Virus record (IMG/VR): IMGVR_UViG_3300046660_000420 | Coordinates: 1-30,037 of that record | DNA from: a virus | Reading direction: 5' to 3' (one strand) | Length of the DNA stretch: 30,037 bases | Made by a program: the position numbers and the translations under genes | Shown: piece after piece, positions 7,547 to 12,965 of the stretch | Position numbering within the stretch: the stretch's first letter is position 1 | How the letters are laid out: each line of letters opens with the position of its first letter | Notes under the pieces: generated by a model | Seen by the model: only the letters and a program-made list of their open reading frames with translations | The model's database searches: none | Told to the model about the DNA's origin: nothing

Positions 7547-7582
7547 CGCGGAGGATGTGGGACGACCCATCTTCCGCGTTTT
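7547..7582 (+). terminator. intrinsic terminator after nampt
   Basis: A long hairpin, CGCGGAGGATGTGGG (7547-7561), loop ACGA, CCCATCTTCCGCG (7566-7578), one G:U and one bulged T in the stem, followed by TTTT (7579-7582). It closes the NAD+ operon before the next promoter at 7633. Confidence 0.82.
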
Positions 7583-7632
7583 CGTAAGAATCGCCTCTCC
7601 AGGCCATTGAGAACTTTGACTAAAAATAGTCG

Positions 7633-7661
7633 TTTACATTTCTATCTAGAATGAATATACT
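7633..7661 (+). promoter_or_regulatory. sigma70 promoter with A-rich upstream element
   Basis: TTTACA at 7633-7638, 17 bp, TATACT at 7656-7661. Upstream is TAAAAATAGT (7621-7630), identical to the sequence upstream of the TTTACA promoter at 21298. GACTA-AAAA-TAGTC (7618-7631) is an inverted repeat abutting the -35, and AGAAT/ATTCT arms (7648-7652, 7662-7666) flank the -10. It drives the operon from 7692. Confidence 0.88.
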
Positions 7662-7691
7662 ATTCTCAACCAAATCGGAAAGGGTTGAGAA

Positions 7692-7979
7692 ATGAAAGTC
7701 TTAACTAAAGGTGAAGCCCTCAACTTGGCCTGCCGAGTACTGGCGGTCAACCACGGCTTCTTTCGCATTTCAGGAAAGCACACCACGTCGCTGTACTACA
7801 CGCGGCGCGGTACGACCCACAAGATACGTATCTCGGATCACGTCGACCCGCTGAGGAACGACGACGTCCGGGCCGAGGTGATCATTGACTCGCCGACGAT
7901 CGAGGCCGACGTGGTCTACAGGGTCAAGGACGCCGTCAAGAAGTTCGCCGTGAACGACGTGAACAGGGTGAAGAGATGA
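7692..7979 (+). CDS. hypothetical 95-residue protein
   Basis: First gene of the operon after the promoter at 7633. AAAGGG lies eight bases before the ATG. The N-terminal part (LTKGEALNLACRVLAVNHGF) is helical and the rest is predicted to be strand-rich and basic (TSLYYTRRGTTHKIRISDHV). No family recognised. It ends in a 4-base ATGA overlap with the next gene. Confidence 0.72.
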   Translation: MKVLTKGEALNLACRVLAVNHGFFRISGKHTTSLYYTRRGTTHKIRISDHVDPLRNDDVRAEVIIDSPTIEADVVYRVKDAVKKFAVNDVNRVKR

Positions 7980-8368
7980 GTGACTTCAAGCAGAGCGACC
8001 CGCTCGAGTGCTTCAAGCCGGCGTGGAACGAAGAGGAAGTCCGGTGGGATTTCATTCACTTGCTCAACGGCAAGACGTACTCGTACCGTCAGCTGATCCA
8101 TGCGCACGAGTGCTGCATCGACGACGGCCCGGTCGAGAGGCTGTGGAGCGACTACGTCAGGAACGCCAACAGGTACGCCGTCTACGACATGTCGGCGGAG
8201 TTCTTCCTGGCCTGGCTCCGGATGGCCCACGAGCTGAACGCGCTGTTCTACGCAGAAGAAGTGCGACTCGACTACCTGTACGAGAACCCCAAGAAGGGCA
8301 AGCAGTCCGAGGGCGTCTACGCCGCGGCTCTGGCCGAGTTCACCGATAAATACAAGAGGATGAAATGA
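7976..8368 (+). CDS. hypothetical 130-residue protein
   Basis: Coupled to both neighbours by ATGA overlaps (7976-7979 and 8365-8368). The protein is largely helical with many aromatic residues (SAEFFLAWLRMAHELNALFY) and two adjacent cysteines in AHECCIDDG. No membrane segment or recognised family. Its position directly before pth2 suggests coexpression with tRNA-related functions, but there is no direct evidence for a role. Confidence 0.72.
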   Translation: MSDFKQSDPLECFKPAWNEEEVRWDFIHLLNGKTYSYRQLIHAHECCIDDGPVERLWSDYVRNANRYAVYDMSAEFFLAWLRMAHELNALFYAEEVRLDYLYENPKKGKQSEGVYAAALAEFTDKYKRMK

Positions 8369-8796
8369 CTGACGACGCAAAGAAGGGTTGGACTCCGATC
8401 CTGTTCATCATAATGCGCACCGACTTGAAGTCTATGAACCCGGGCAAGGCGATCGCGCAAGGTTCCCATGCCGCCAATGCGGCTGCGAAGCACGCCGAGC
8501 GTGACGCGAAAGATCTGTACAGTTACTGGGCCTTCGGGACTTCTCAGGACTTCGGTACCGTGCTGACGCTCGACGGAGGCTCCATGGACGACATCAAGGA
8601 GCTCATCGCGCAGATCGAGGCCGAACGCGCCGTCAGGAAAGACTCTGGGGTCTCAGGCGTCATCCTCGACCCGACCTACCCGCTGCGCGACGGCAGCTAC
8701 ACGCACTACATCCCCGTCGAGACCTGCGCCTACGTGTTATGTTACAAGGACTCGCCGGCACACCGGGTCATCAAGCACCTGGAGCTACACAAATGA
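8365..8796 (+). CDS. pth2: peptidyl-tRNA hydrolase, Pth2 type
   Basis: Pth2 releases tRNA from prematurely terminated peptidyl-tRNA. This fold is standard in archaea and eukaryotes, while bacteria use the unrelated Pth1, so a phage copy is notable. The 143-residue protein has the family N-terminal pattern: strand ILFIIMRTDL (12-21), then NPGKAIAQGSHAA (25-37), the GK...AQ.SHA signature around the active site. Later come the strand GTVLTLDG, an alpha segment DIKELIAQIEAERA and the C-terminal ETCAYVLCYKDSPAHRVIKHLEL. It is somewhat longer than the usual 115-120 residues, mainly from an insert before the second strand. A phage with many tRNAs would benefit from tRNA recycling. Confidence 0.87.
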   Translation: MTDDAKKGWTPILFIIMRTDLKSMNPGKAIAQGSHAANAAAKHAERDAKDLYSYWAFGTSQDFGTVLTLDGGSMDDIKELIAQIEAERAVRKDSGVSGVILDPTYPLRDGSYTHYIPVETCAYVLCYKDSPAHRVIKHLELHK

Positions 8797-8987
8797 GCAT
8801 CGTACAGTTCTTTGACGGCGGGTGGGAAGTCTTCGACGGCAAGATCGTCGTCACGCACTACCTCTGGGAGGCAGTCTTCGAGGAGCAGTCGCCCTTCGAG
8901 GTGTACAGCAAGTCCCAGTGTGAAATGCTGGTTGACTTCGCTCAAGAAAATGATATAGACTATCGAGAATGGATGGAGGCAGCGTGA
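8793..8987 (+). CDS. hypothetical 64-residue protein
   Basis: ATGA overlap with pth2 (8793-8796). Short acidic protein with aromatic content (MSIVQFFDGGWEVFDGKIVV, then PFEVYSKSQCEMLVDFAQEN). No family recognised. Its stop TGA (8985-8987) shares a base with the next ATG. Confidence 0.65.
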   Translation: MSIVQFFDGGWEVFDGKIVVTHYLWEAVFEEQSPFEVYSKSQCEMLVDFAQENDIDYREWMEAA

Positions 8988-9202
8988 TGGACATCAAGGA
9001 TTGTGTGGGCAAAGAAAAGTGGTGCAAGTTCACCCACTGGGTGCACAACGAGCTCTGGTACGAGTGTGAGAACGGTTTCCGGTTCCCGGTCACCACCCAC
9101 GACGCCGGCACGGCCACGTTCAACGCCGTTGAGAAATCGGTGTTCCTGATGCGCTGGATCAGGAAGCACCTCAAGACTATCGAGGAGGCAGAAAGCTTAT
9201 GA
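8987..9202 (+). CDS. hypothetical 71-residue protein
   Basis: ATG at 8987 overlaps the previous stop by one base and has GGAGG (8975-8979) seven bases upstream; the upstream ATG at 8969 is less likely. The protein is Trp- and His-rich near the N-terminus (KWCKFTHWVHNELWYECENG) and helical at the C-terminus. No family recognised. ATGA overlap with the next gene (9199-9202). Confidence 0.65.
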   Translation: MDIKDCVGKEKWCKFTHWVHNELWYECENGFRFPVTTHDAGTATFNAVEKSVFLMRWIRKHLKTIEEAESL

Positions 9203-9702
9203 AGAAATTTGACATCGACGAGGTCCGCGACTTCATCGCCCGGCAGACGCCGGAGACGAAGGTCTACATCGGCTGTGACTCCTACCGCTTCAAGAAGGAG
9301 GGCGTCTGGTACGCCCGCTACACGACCGTCTGCGTCGTGCACATCAACGGCAAGAACGGCTGCCGGGTCTTCGGCGACATCGACACTGAGCGCGACTACG
9401 ACCAGAAGAAGGACGCGCCGCGCATGCGCATGATGAATGAGGTCTACCGCTCGGTCGGTATGTACCTGAAGCTCGCGGAAGTCATCGGCGACCGTGAGAT
9501 CGAGCTGCACGTCGACATCAACAAGGACAAGAAACACGGCTCGAACGTCGCGTACGCCGAGGCCATGGGTTACGTCCGAGGCGTCTGCGGCATCGACGCG
9601 GTGGCCAAGCCGGACGCACTTGCGTCGAGCTTCGCGGCCGACCACTTCCGCACCTACGGGGGCAAGAAGGAGGGACGCCGTGAACGGGCAGTCGCTGCAT
9701 GA
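9199..9702 (+). CDS. RNase H-fold protein, YkuK/DUF458 type
   Basis: A 167-residue protein matching the YkuK/DUF458 family, which has an RNase H-like fold. The N-terminal strand KVYIGCDSYR places a conserved Asp at 27. An acidic position follows in MNEVYRSVGMYL (E81), then ELHVDINKDKKHGSN with D106, and the helix AYAEAMGYVRGVCGIDAVAKP. These acidic residues could form a metal site, but no nuclease activity has been settled for the family. It lies in the pth2 operon. The C-terminal 20 residues overlap the next gene. Confidence 0.75.
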   Translation: MKKFDIDEVRDFIARQTPETKVYIGCDSYRFKKEGVWYARYTTVCVVHINGKNGCRVFGDIDTERDYDQKKDAPRMRMMNEVYRSVGMYLKLAEVIGDREIELHVDINKDKKHGSNVAYAEAMGYVRGVCGIDAVAKPDALASSFAADHFRTYGGKKEGRRERAVAA

Positions 9703-9871
9703 GCTGATCCTCGTCTGGATCAGAGAGGTCTTCACGCAGGCAGAAGAGGTGGACCCAAAAAGTGACCACTACTGGGAGTCCCTGGCCTACGGCTGGGCGC
9801 TCGGCCACGGTCTCACGGTGATCGAGGCTGGCGACTTCGTGCGCCAGCTCAACCTGAGGAACCTGCTGTGA
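9680..9871 (+). CDS. hypothetical 63-residue protein
   Basis: GTG start at 9680 with AAGGAGGG just upstream (9668-9674), inside the 3' end of the YkuK-type gene. The product is helical (SLHELILVWIREVFTQAEEV, then WALGHGLTVIEAGDFVRQLN). No membrane segment and no recognised family. The next gene starts in a GTGA overlap. Confidence 0.6.
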   Translation: MNGQSLHELILVWIREVFTQAEEVDPKSDHYWESLAYGWALGHGLTVIEAGDFVRQLNLRNLL

Positions 9872-9951
9872 CCTTCGCGCTCGGGACTCTCGCGTGGGTG
9901 CTGATCATCGCAGTGGCCGCCTGGGCCGGAATTATGTTCGGCGCGAATTGA
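9868..9951 (+). CDS. 27-residue single-span membrane peptide
   Basis: GTG at 9868 overlaps the preceding TGA; GAGGA (9855-9859) is the likely ribosome binding site. Almost the whole peptide is one hydrophobic span (LGTLAWVLIIAVAAWAGIMF), ending GAN. Similar tiny membrane peptides occur at 14215 and 19757. Phage micro-proteins of this size are often missed; coupling and the ribosome site support it, but expression is unproven. Confidence 0.5.
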   Translation: MTFALGTLAWVLIIAVAAWAGIMFGAN

Positions 9952-9960
9952 AGAAATCAG

Positions 9961-9989
9961 TTGACAAACTCCCTCCCCTGTGGTATAAA
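9961..9989 (+). promoter_or_regulatory. promoter of the first tRNA group
   Basis: TTGACA at 9961-9966, 17 bp, TATAAA at 9984-9989 preceded by TGG (extended -10). The -10 region also reads TATAAATA (9984-9991), identical to the T4 late-promoter core, so both host sigma70 and a T4-like late sigma could use it. Expected start near 9996. Confidence 0.88.
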
Positions 9990-10010
9990 TAAAACACCAT
10001 CGGGGAGGGA
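9970..10010. promoter_or_regulatory. 9-bp inverted repeat flanking the tRNA promoter -10
   Basis: TCCCTCCCC (9970-9978) and GGGGAGGGA (10002-10010) are perfect inverted arms with centres 32 bp apart, about three helical turns, with inner arms TGGT/ACCA (9981-9984, 9996-9999). The -10 lies in the middle. The 5' arm is upstream of the start site, so the dyad cannot fold in the RNA and is better explained as an operator. Confidence 0.6.
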
Positions 10011-10036
10011 AACCTTTCTCGATCGAACGTTTCGAT

Positions 10037-10117
10037 GCTTCCGTATCGGCACCGCCTTCTAAGCGGTCGTTAAAACCGTAATGGCGTATGCTGGTTCGAG
10101 TCCAGTCGGAAGCTCCA
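10037..10117 (+). tRNA. noncanonical tRNA-Arg(UCU), D-arm region reduced
   Basis: Acceptor GCTTCCG/CGGAAGC, T-arm GCTGG-TTCGAGT-CCAGT, discriminator U and encoded CCA are clear. The anticodon arm ACCGC-CTTCTAA-GCGGT has U33, anticodon UCU and A37. Only seven bases (TATCGGC) separate the acceptor from the anticodon arm, so no normal D-arm fits, while 22 bases containing CCGTAATGG lie between the anticodon and T arms. CG in TATCGGC can pair with CG in ACCGTAA, which would close a short helix around the anticodon arm. The same layout recurs at 12885 and 12966. An alternative arm with loop CGTTAAA is possible but lacks U33. U73 is unusual for Arg. Confidence 0.68.
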
Positions 10118-10209
10118 AGTTTAGTAGACCCAGGCGGGTAGGTCGGCAAGCCGATCCCGTAGGTTGAGCCACAGGGGAAAGCGGTCCTTGCCGGGAACAC
10201 CGACTCCTG
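10118..10209 (+). other. unassigned segment between tRNA loci
   Basis: 92 transcribed bases with no convincing gene. It can fold as CGGG-TAGG-TCGG-CAAG-CCGA-T-CCCG (10134-10158), and CGGT (10181-10184) can pair with ACCG (10198-10201). No T-loop signature or CCA is present. It may be a spacer, a decayed tRNA or a small structured RNA. Confidence 0.4.
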
Positions 10210-10278
10210 AGTCCCGTAGTTTAGCGGAGAGAACGCCCCCGTTCAGGGGGAAACGCGGGTTCGAATCCCGTCGTGACG
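10210..10278 (+). tRNA. tRNA-like locus, Glu(UUC)-type, possibly degenerate
   Basis: D-arm (GTTT-AGCGGAGA-GAAC) and T-arm (GCGGG-TTCGAAT-CCCGT) are intact and resemble tRNA-Glu/Asp. The acceptor pairs GTCCCG (10211-10216) with CGTGAC (10272-10277) with one C/T mismatch, and no CCA is encoded (GTTGG follows). The anticodon arm is GCCCC-CGTTCAG-GGGGA, giving UUC with G at position 33 instead of U. The 3' acceptor strand resembles that of the tRNA-Arg at 12885. It may be a pseudo-tRNA or chimera. Confidence 0.5.
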
Positions 10279-10290
10279 TTGGCGATAATT

Positions 10291-10374
10291 GGGCGTGTGA
10301 TGAAATTGGTAGCCTTGCCAGGTCGAGAGCCTGGTGCCTAGCGCGTGTGGGTTCGAGTCCCACCATGCCCACCA
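10291..10374 (+). tRNA. tRNA-Leu(GAG) with C33
   Basis: Acceptor GGGCGTG/CATGCCC (one G:U), A73 and encoded CCA, T-arm GTGGG-TTCGAGT-CCCAC, D-loop with AAATTGGTAG as in Leu tRNAs. The anticodon stem CCAGG/CCTGG is perfect with loop TCGAGAG, so the anticodon is GAG and position 33 is C rather than the near-universal U. The variable region of 12 bases is short for class II and the D-stem pairs poorly. Confidence 0.78.
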
Positions 10375-10390
10375 AAATTTAAAGATGTAG

Positions 10391-10419
10391 TTGACAAACC
10401 GGTCGGTTCCATTTAAGAT
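10391..10419 (+). promoter_or_regulatory. promoter with 19-bp operator-like palindrome
   Basis: TTGACA at 10391-10396, 17 bp, TAAGAT at 10414-10419. The perfect inverted repeat GTTCCAT-TTAAG-ATGGAAC (10406-10424) covers the -10 hexamer, a typical repressor position. It drives the gene at 10448 and probably the tRNA-Lys and genes that follow. Confidence 0.8.
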
Positions 10420-10424
10420 GGAAC
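10406..10424. promoter_or_regulatory. operator-like palindrome over the -10
   Basis: Seven-base arms GTTCCAT and ATGGAAC separated by TTAAG, 19 bp in total, centred on the spacer/-10 junction of the 10391 promoter. Most of it lies upstream of the expected start near 10426, so DNA binding is more likely than an RNA hairpin. Confidence 0.55.
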
Positions 10425-10447
10425 TACGATAGGAAAGGGACTTCATC

Positions 10448-10672
10448 ATGAACGCAAAGTACACACTCTTCGTATACTCCTACAAGGACCTCGAGTTCCC
10501 GGGGAACATCGCTGGCACGGACTACTTCAACGTCCTGAACGTCGGTAAGTCCCACGAGGAGGTCCTGATCGAAGCCAACGCACACCTCAAGCGGGTGTCG
10601 AAGGCCACCGGTCGAGTCATCTTGGACTTCCGCGTGTCGGATGACGACGCACAGAGGTTCAACAAAGTCTAA
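10448..10672 (+). CDS. hypothetical 74-residue protein
   Basis: Single small gene between two tRNA loci. AGGAAAGGGA (10431-10440) precedes the ATG. The product has an alternating strand/helix pattern (YTLFVYSYKDLEFPG, then SHEEVLIEANAHLKRVSKAT, then GRVILDFRVSDDD). No family recognised. Its TAA (10670-10672) directly abuts the tRNA-Lys at 10673 with no spacer, so gene and tRNA must share a transcript that is processed at that junction. Confidence 0.72.
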   Translation: MNAKYTLFVYSYKDLEFPGNIAGTDYFNVLNVGKSHEEVLIEANAHLKRVSKATGRVILDFRVSDDDAQRFNKV

Positions 10673-10759
10673 GCGCGTATCACCTTAGCGGCGATAGGTT
10701 CCGGCTCTTAACCGGATGGCGTAAGCCCACCGAGGGTTCGAGTCCCTCTGCGCGCACCA
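10673..10759 (+). tRNA. tRNA-Lys(CUU) with class II-like variable arm
   Basis: Acceptor GCGCGTA/TGCGCGC (one G:U), A73, CCA encoded. D-arm ACCT-TAGCGGCGAT-AGGT, anticodon arm TCCGG-CTCTTAA-CCGGA (U33, CUU, A37) and T-arm GAGGG-TTCGAGT-CCCTC are all well formed. The variable region TGGCGTAAGCCCACC has 15 bases and can form a GGC-GTAA-GCC hairpin, whereas Lys tRNAs normally have about five. Its D-stem is the same as that of tRNA-Ser at 14665, hinting at a shared class II ancestor. Confidence 0.82.
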
Positions 10760-10777
10760 AATTTCCCGGAGAACACG

Positions 10778-11335
10778 ATGAACGACAGTGATGAGTGGGT
10801 CTGGGACTTTTTTTCCAATTTTGAGGATGATGATATGAATGCACTCGTGAACGCGGTCTCCGTCGGAGACTTCGACGACATCAGTGAGCTCGCCGTCGGT
10901 GACGTCGTCAAGTTCAACTACCAGGGCTACAAGCAGTACGACTCCTTCAACAAGGGTCAACCGCTCGAGGTGATCGAGGTCGGACGCGGTCCTACAGGCA
11001 ACCTCATCTTCCGGGGCAAGCAGAAGAAGCTCAACAAGTTCGACCGCGCGCAGCTAGAAGCGTACATCGAGACTCCGTTCCTATCGGCCAAGTTCTTTCG
11101 AGTCGTGTCCCGAGCTACGCCGGCGCCCGAGCCTGCCAAGTCGCAGGCCGAGCTCGACATGATCATCATCGAGGCCACGAGCTACAAGGTCGAGAAGATG
11201 TGCAACTCCGCTGCGCTCAAGGCCGAGGTGGACGCGATCCTCCGCAAAGACATGAACAAGAAGCTGCTCGTCTTCAAGAAGAGCGCGACCGTCACCGTCG
11301 GCGAGCTGCCGATCATGTGGGACTACGCCAAGTGA
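10778..11335 (+). CDS. hypothetical 185-residue protein
   Basis: Begins 18 bases after tRNA-Lys with GGAG (10768-10771) upstream of the ATG. The N-terminus is acidic (NDSDEWVWDFFSNFEDDD); ATG 10835 is a possible alternative start. A strand-rich middle (AVGDVVKFNYQGYKQYDSFN, then PLEVIEVGRGPTGNLIF) looks like an SH3-like barrel, followed by a Pro-rich linker and a charged helical C-terminus. No family is recognised with confidence. The next gene starts in a GTGA overlap. Confidence 0.72.
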   Translation: MNDSDEWVWDFFSNFEDDDMNALVNAVSVGDFDDISELAVGDVVKFNYQGYKQYDSFNKGQPLEVIEVGRGPTGNLIFRGKQKKLNKFDRAQLEAYIETPFLSAKFFRVVSRATPAPEPAKSQAELDMIIIEATSYKVEKMCNSAALKAEVDAILRKDMNKKLLVFKKSATVTVGELPIMWDYAK

Positions 11336-11499
11336 TCGAGTTCCTCAAGGCCAACTGGTGGAAGTTCCCGTTCATCCCGTTCCGGATCGTGCTCTTTGGG
11401 CTGACGTTCGGCCTGCTGAAGCCGCTCGCGGTCTTCTGCGAGCTCCTGTTTGACCTGTGTCCGGGACTGACTGACACGCGACCCAGGAAGAAGAGATGA
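11332..11499 (+). CDS. small membrane protein, 55 residues
   Basis: GTG start at 11332 overlaps the previous stop by four bases. The product has a long hydrophobic stretch (FPFIPFRIVLFGLTFGLLKP, then LAVFCELLFDL), enough for one or two membrane passes, and a basic tail (RPRKKR). No family recognised. ATGA overlap with the next gene (11496-11499). Confidence 0.65.
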   Translation: MIEFLKANWWKFPFIPFRIVLFGLTFGLLKPLAVFCELLFDLCPGLTDTRPRKKR

Positions 11500-11777
11500 A
11501 GACCTACGCGCTCAATTGCACCTACGGTGAAGTCCTGAAGATACTCGACTTTCGCCTCGAGTGCATCCTCAACGGCTACGTCGGCACCGTCATCGAAGAC
11601 GGCGTGGAGTACCCGATGAACGAGTACGCGGTGTTCACGGGTAAGGAGCCCAGAACGGTCGAGCACGAGGGTCGATACACCGCCCTGATCATCAACGCAC
11701 AGATAAAGAAGAGAAAACATGAGCGATCTACTGCAGACGATAAAGGACGACTTCCTGGCAGCCCGCAAGGCTCGTGA
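11496..11777 (+). CDS. hypothetical 93-residue protein
   Basis: Coupled to the membrane-protein gene by an ATGA overlap. The N-terminal 75 residues (YALNCTYGEVLKILDFRLEC, then YVGTVIEDGVEYPMNEYAVF) look like a compact alpha/beta domain. The last 20 residues are basic and overlap the start of the yqeY-like gene by 59 bases, an unusually long overlap for this region. No family recognised. Confidence 0.65.
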   Translation: MKTYALNCTYGEVLKILDFRLECILNGYVGTVIEDGVEYPMNEYAVFTGKEPRTVEHEGRYTALIINAQIKKRKHERSTADDKGRLPGSPQGS

Positions 11778-12141
11778 GTCGTCGACCGCGGCGTTCCTGT
11801 CGGCCCTGATCGGCACGATCGAGTCTGCTGCCATCACGGCAGAAGGCAGAGTCGAACTGACCGAGCAGCACGTCGTGACTGTGCTCAAGTCGTACCTCAA
11901 GAAGAACGCTGAGCTGCTCGCGATCGAGAACCTACCAGAGAACGCGATCAAGATGGTCGAGTTCGAGAAGGGGATCATCGAGAAGTACCTGCCGACTCAG
12001 CTGACCGAGGAGAAGATCCGTGAGATCTTCACCGAGCTCGACGAGTCGAACCTGGGCCTCATGATGAAGCACCTCAAGGACAACTTCGCCGGCCTGTACG
12101 ACGGCACCCTCGCGTCGAAGATCGCTAAGGAGTTCCTGTGA
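11719..12141 (+). CDS. GatB/YqeY domain protein
   Basis: A 140-residue stand-alone GatB/YqeY-type protein. The fold is seen in free-standing YqeY and in the tRNA-binding tail of amidotransferase subunit GatB. Matching pattern: N-terminal helix LLQTIKDDFLAARKARESST, then LSALIGTIESAAI, then VVTVLKSYLKKNAELLAIE, EFEKGIIEKYLPTQLTEEKI and the C-terminal MMKHLKDNFAGLYDGTLASK. YqeY function is not established, but the fold's link to tRNA fits its position inside a tRNA cluster. ATG at 11719 follows AAGAAGAGAAAAC. GTGA overlap with the next gene. Confidence 0.82.
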   Translation: MSDLLQTIKDDFLAARKARESSTAAFLSALIGTIESAAITAEGRVELTEQHVVTVLKSYLKKNAELLAIENLPENAIKMVEFEKGIIEKYLPTQLTEEKIREIFTELDESNLGLMMKHLKDNFAGLYDGTLASKIAKEFL

Positions 12142-12311
12142 AGAAAGTTCCCCGTGAGTCCTGTTCACACTGCGGTTCCCAAAGAGACGAGTCCGGAGCC
12201 ATGAAGCACGGCGAAGAGTGCAGATGGCACACCGCCGTCGACGTCCGATACACCGAAGACAGAGAAGAGACAGTCATCTTCGTTCCTTACATGCCGAAGG
12301 GGCTCCTGTGA
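12138..12311 (+). CDS. small Cys/His-containing protein, 57 residues
   Basis: GTG start at 12138 in a GTGA overlap with the yqeY-like gene. The N-terminus has ESCSHCGSQRDESG followed by HGEECRWH, so C-x2-C and a later C/H pair could bind one zinc. The rest forms a short strand-rich tail (TVIFVPYMPKGLL). No family recognised. GTGA overlap again at its end. Confidence 0.55.
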   Translation: MKKVPRESCSHCGSQRDESGAMKHGEECRWHTAVDVRYTEDREETVIFVPYMPKGLL

Positions 12312-12490
12312 CTGCCGTCATGTCGCAGGGCCTCCGAGACGAGGTTCAAAAGAATTCTCGCGAGAGTTGGGCGAAGGCACGCCCAGGCGTCGTGAAGATG
12401 TACGCCAAGCTGATCCTCAACGCGACGTACTGTTCACGCGAAGAAGCCCTGTCCCGCGCTGAAGACCTGGTCAGGAGACGTTTCGATTGA
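12308..12490 (+). CDS. hypothetical 60-residue protein
   Basis: GTG at 12308 overlaps the preceding stop; ATG at 12320 is an alternative. The product is helical and basic (GLRDEVQKNSRESWAKARPG, then REEALSRAEDLVRRRF). It could bind nucleic acid, but nothing specific is recognised. Confidence 0.55.
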   Translation: MTAVMSQGLRDEVQKNSRESWAKARPGVVKMYAKLILNATYCSREEALSRAEDLVRRRFD

Positions 12491-12669
12491 GCAAGACCTG
12501 GTTCCAGATACAAGAGAGTCACGGGAAGTTCCTCGTGACCTCTCACGTCAGAAAGTTCTCGGCCTTCGAGGGCACCGAGGTCACCTTCGAGAACTTCGTG
12601 GGTGAGTTCGACAGCGCAGAAGCAGCCGACAAGGCGGTCAAGGCCGTGCAGAAAGCGATGTACCTCTGA
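12487..12669 (+). CDS. hypothetical 60-residue protein
   Basis: TTG start at 12487 in a TTGA overlap with the previous gene; GGAG (12475-12478) is eight bases upstream. The protein alternates strands and ends in a helix (WFQIQESHGKFLVTSHVRKF, then AEAADKAVKAVQKAMYL). No family recognised. Its stop overlaps the next ATG by one base. Confidence 0.58.
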   Translation: MSKTWFQIQESHGKFLVTSHVRKFSAFEGTEVTFENFVGEFDSAEAADKAVKAVQKAMYL

Positions 12670-12869
12670 TGGCCGCACCGTTCGTGTTCCTCGCCGATGA
12701 CTTCATCAAGCTGATGGAAATAGCCAAGAGCGGCGACTCCGATAAGTTCATGATGGCCCACGACGGCGTCGTCGACCGGTACAACAAGATGAAGAGCTGT
12801 CAGGGTGACTTCCACGAGCTCATCTCGATCTACATGAAGAAACCCGTTGACAATCGCGTCGATCTGTAA
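12669..12869 (+). CDS. hypothetical 66-residue protein
   Basis: ATG at 12669 overlaps the previous TGA by one base. Mostly helical product (FVFLADDFIKLMEIAKSGDS). Its last codons contain the TTGACA (12847-12852) that probably serves the following tRNA pair. No family recognised. Confidence 0.6.
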   Translation: MAAPFVFLADDFIKLMEIAKSGDSDKFMMAHDGVVDRYNKMKSCQGDFHELISIYMKKPVDNRVDL

Positions 12870-12875
12870 TAAATA
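12847..12875 (+). promoter_or_regulatory. possible promoter for the tRNA-Arg pair
   Basis: TTGACA at 12847-12852 lies inside the preceding gene; 17 bp later is the weak -10 TAAATA (12870-12875). AATAAATAGAC here (12869-12879) recurs exactly before tRNA-Pro at 14329, so the AT-rich box may matter more than the hexamer match. Confidence 0.5.
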
Positions 12876-12884
12876 GACACATAC

Positions 12885-12964
12885 GGTCACGTAACCGCCG
12901 AGCTTGCGAAGCTCGAGTTAGGTAATGGATGAAAATGCGGGTTCGAGTCCCGCCGTGACCTCCA
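12885..12964 (+). tRNA. noncanonical tRNA-Arg(GCG), D-arm region reduced
   Basis: Acceptor GGTCACG/CGTGACC, U73, CCA encoded, T-arm GCGGG-TTCGAGT-CCCGC. Anticodon arm CGAGC-TTGCGAA-GCTCG with U33, anticodon GCG and A37. Between acceptor and anticodon arm there are again only seven bases (TAACCGC), and 21 bases (with AGGTAATGGATG) separate it from the T-arm. ACC can pair with GGT across the anticodon arm. Same architecture as 10037 and 12966. Confidence 0.7.
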
Positions 12965-12965
12965 T

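Noticed and set aside
6045-7607. 520-codon open frame on the minus strand opposite NAMPT
   Set aside because: It mirrors a clearly conserved NAMPT gene in GC-rich DNA, and its translation is low-complexity Val/Asp/Arg-rich with no domain.
10164-10382. 72-codon frame across the first tRNA group
   Set aside because: It runs through two tRNA loci and has no ribosome binding site; tRNA signals explain the sequence.
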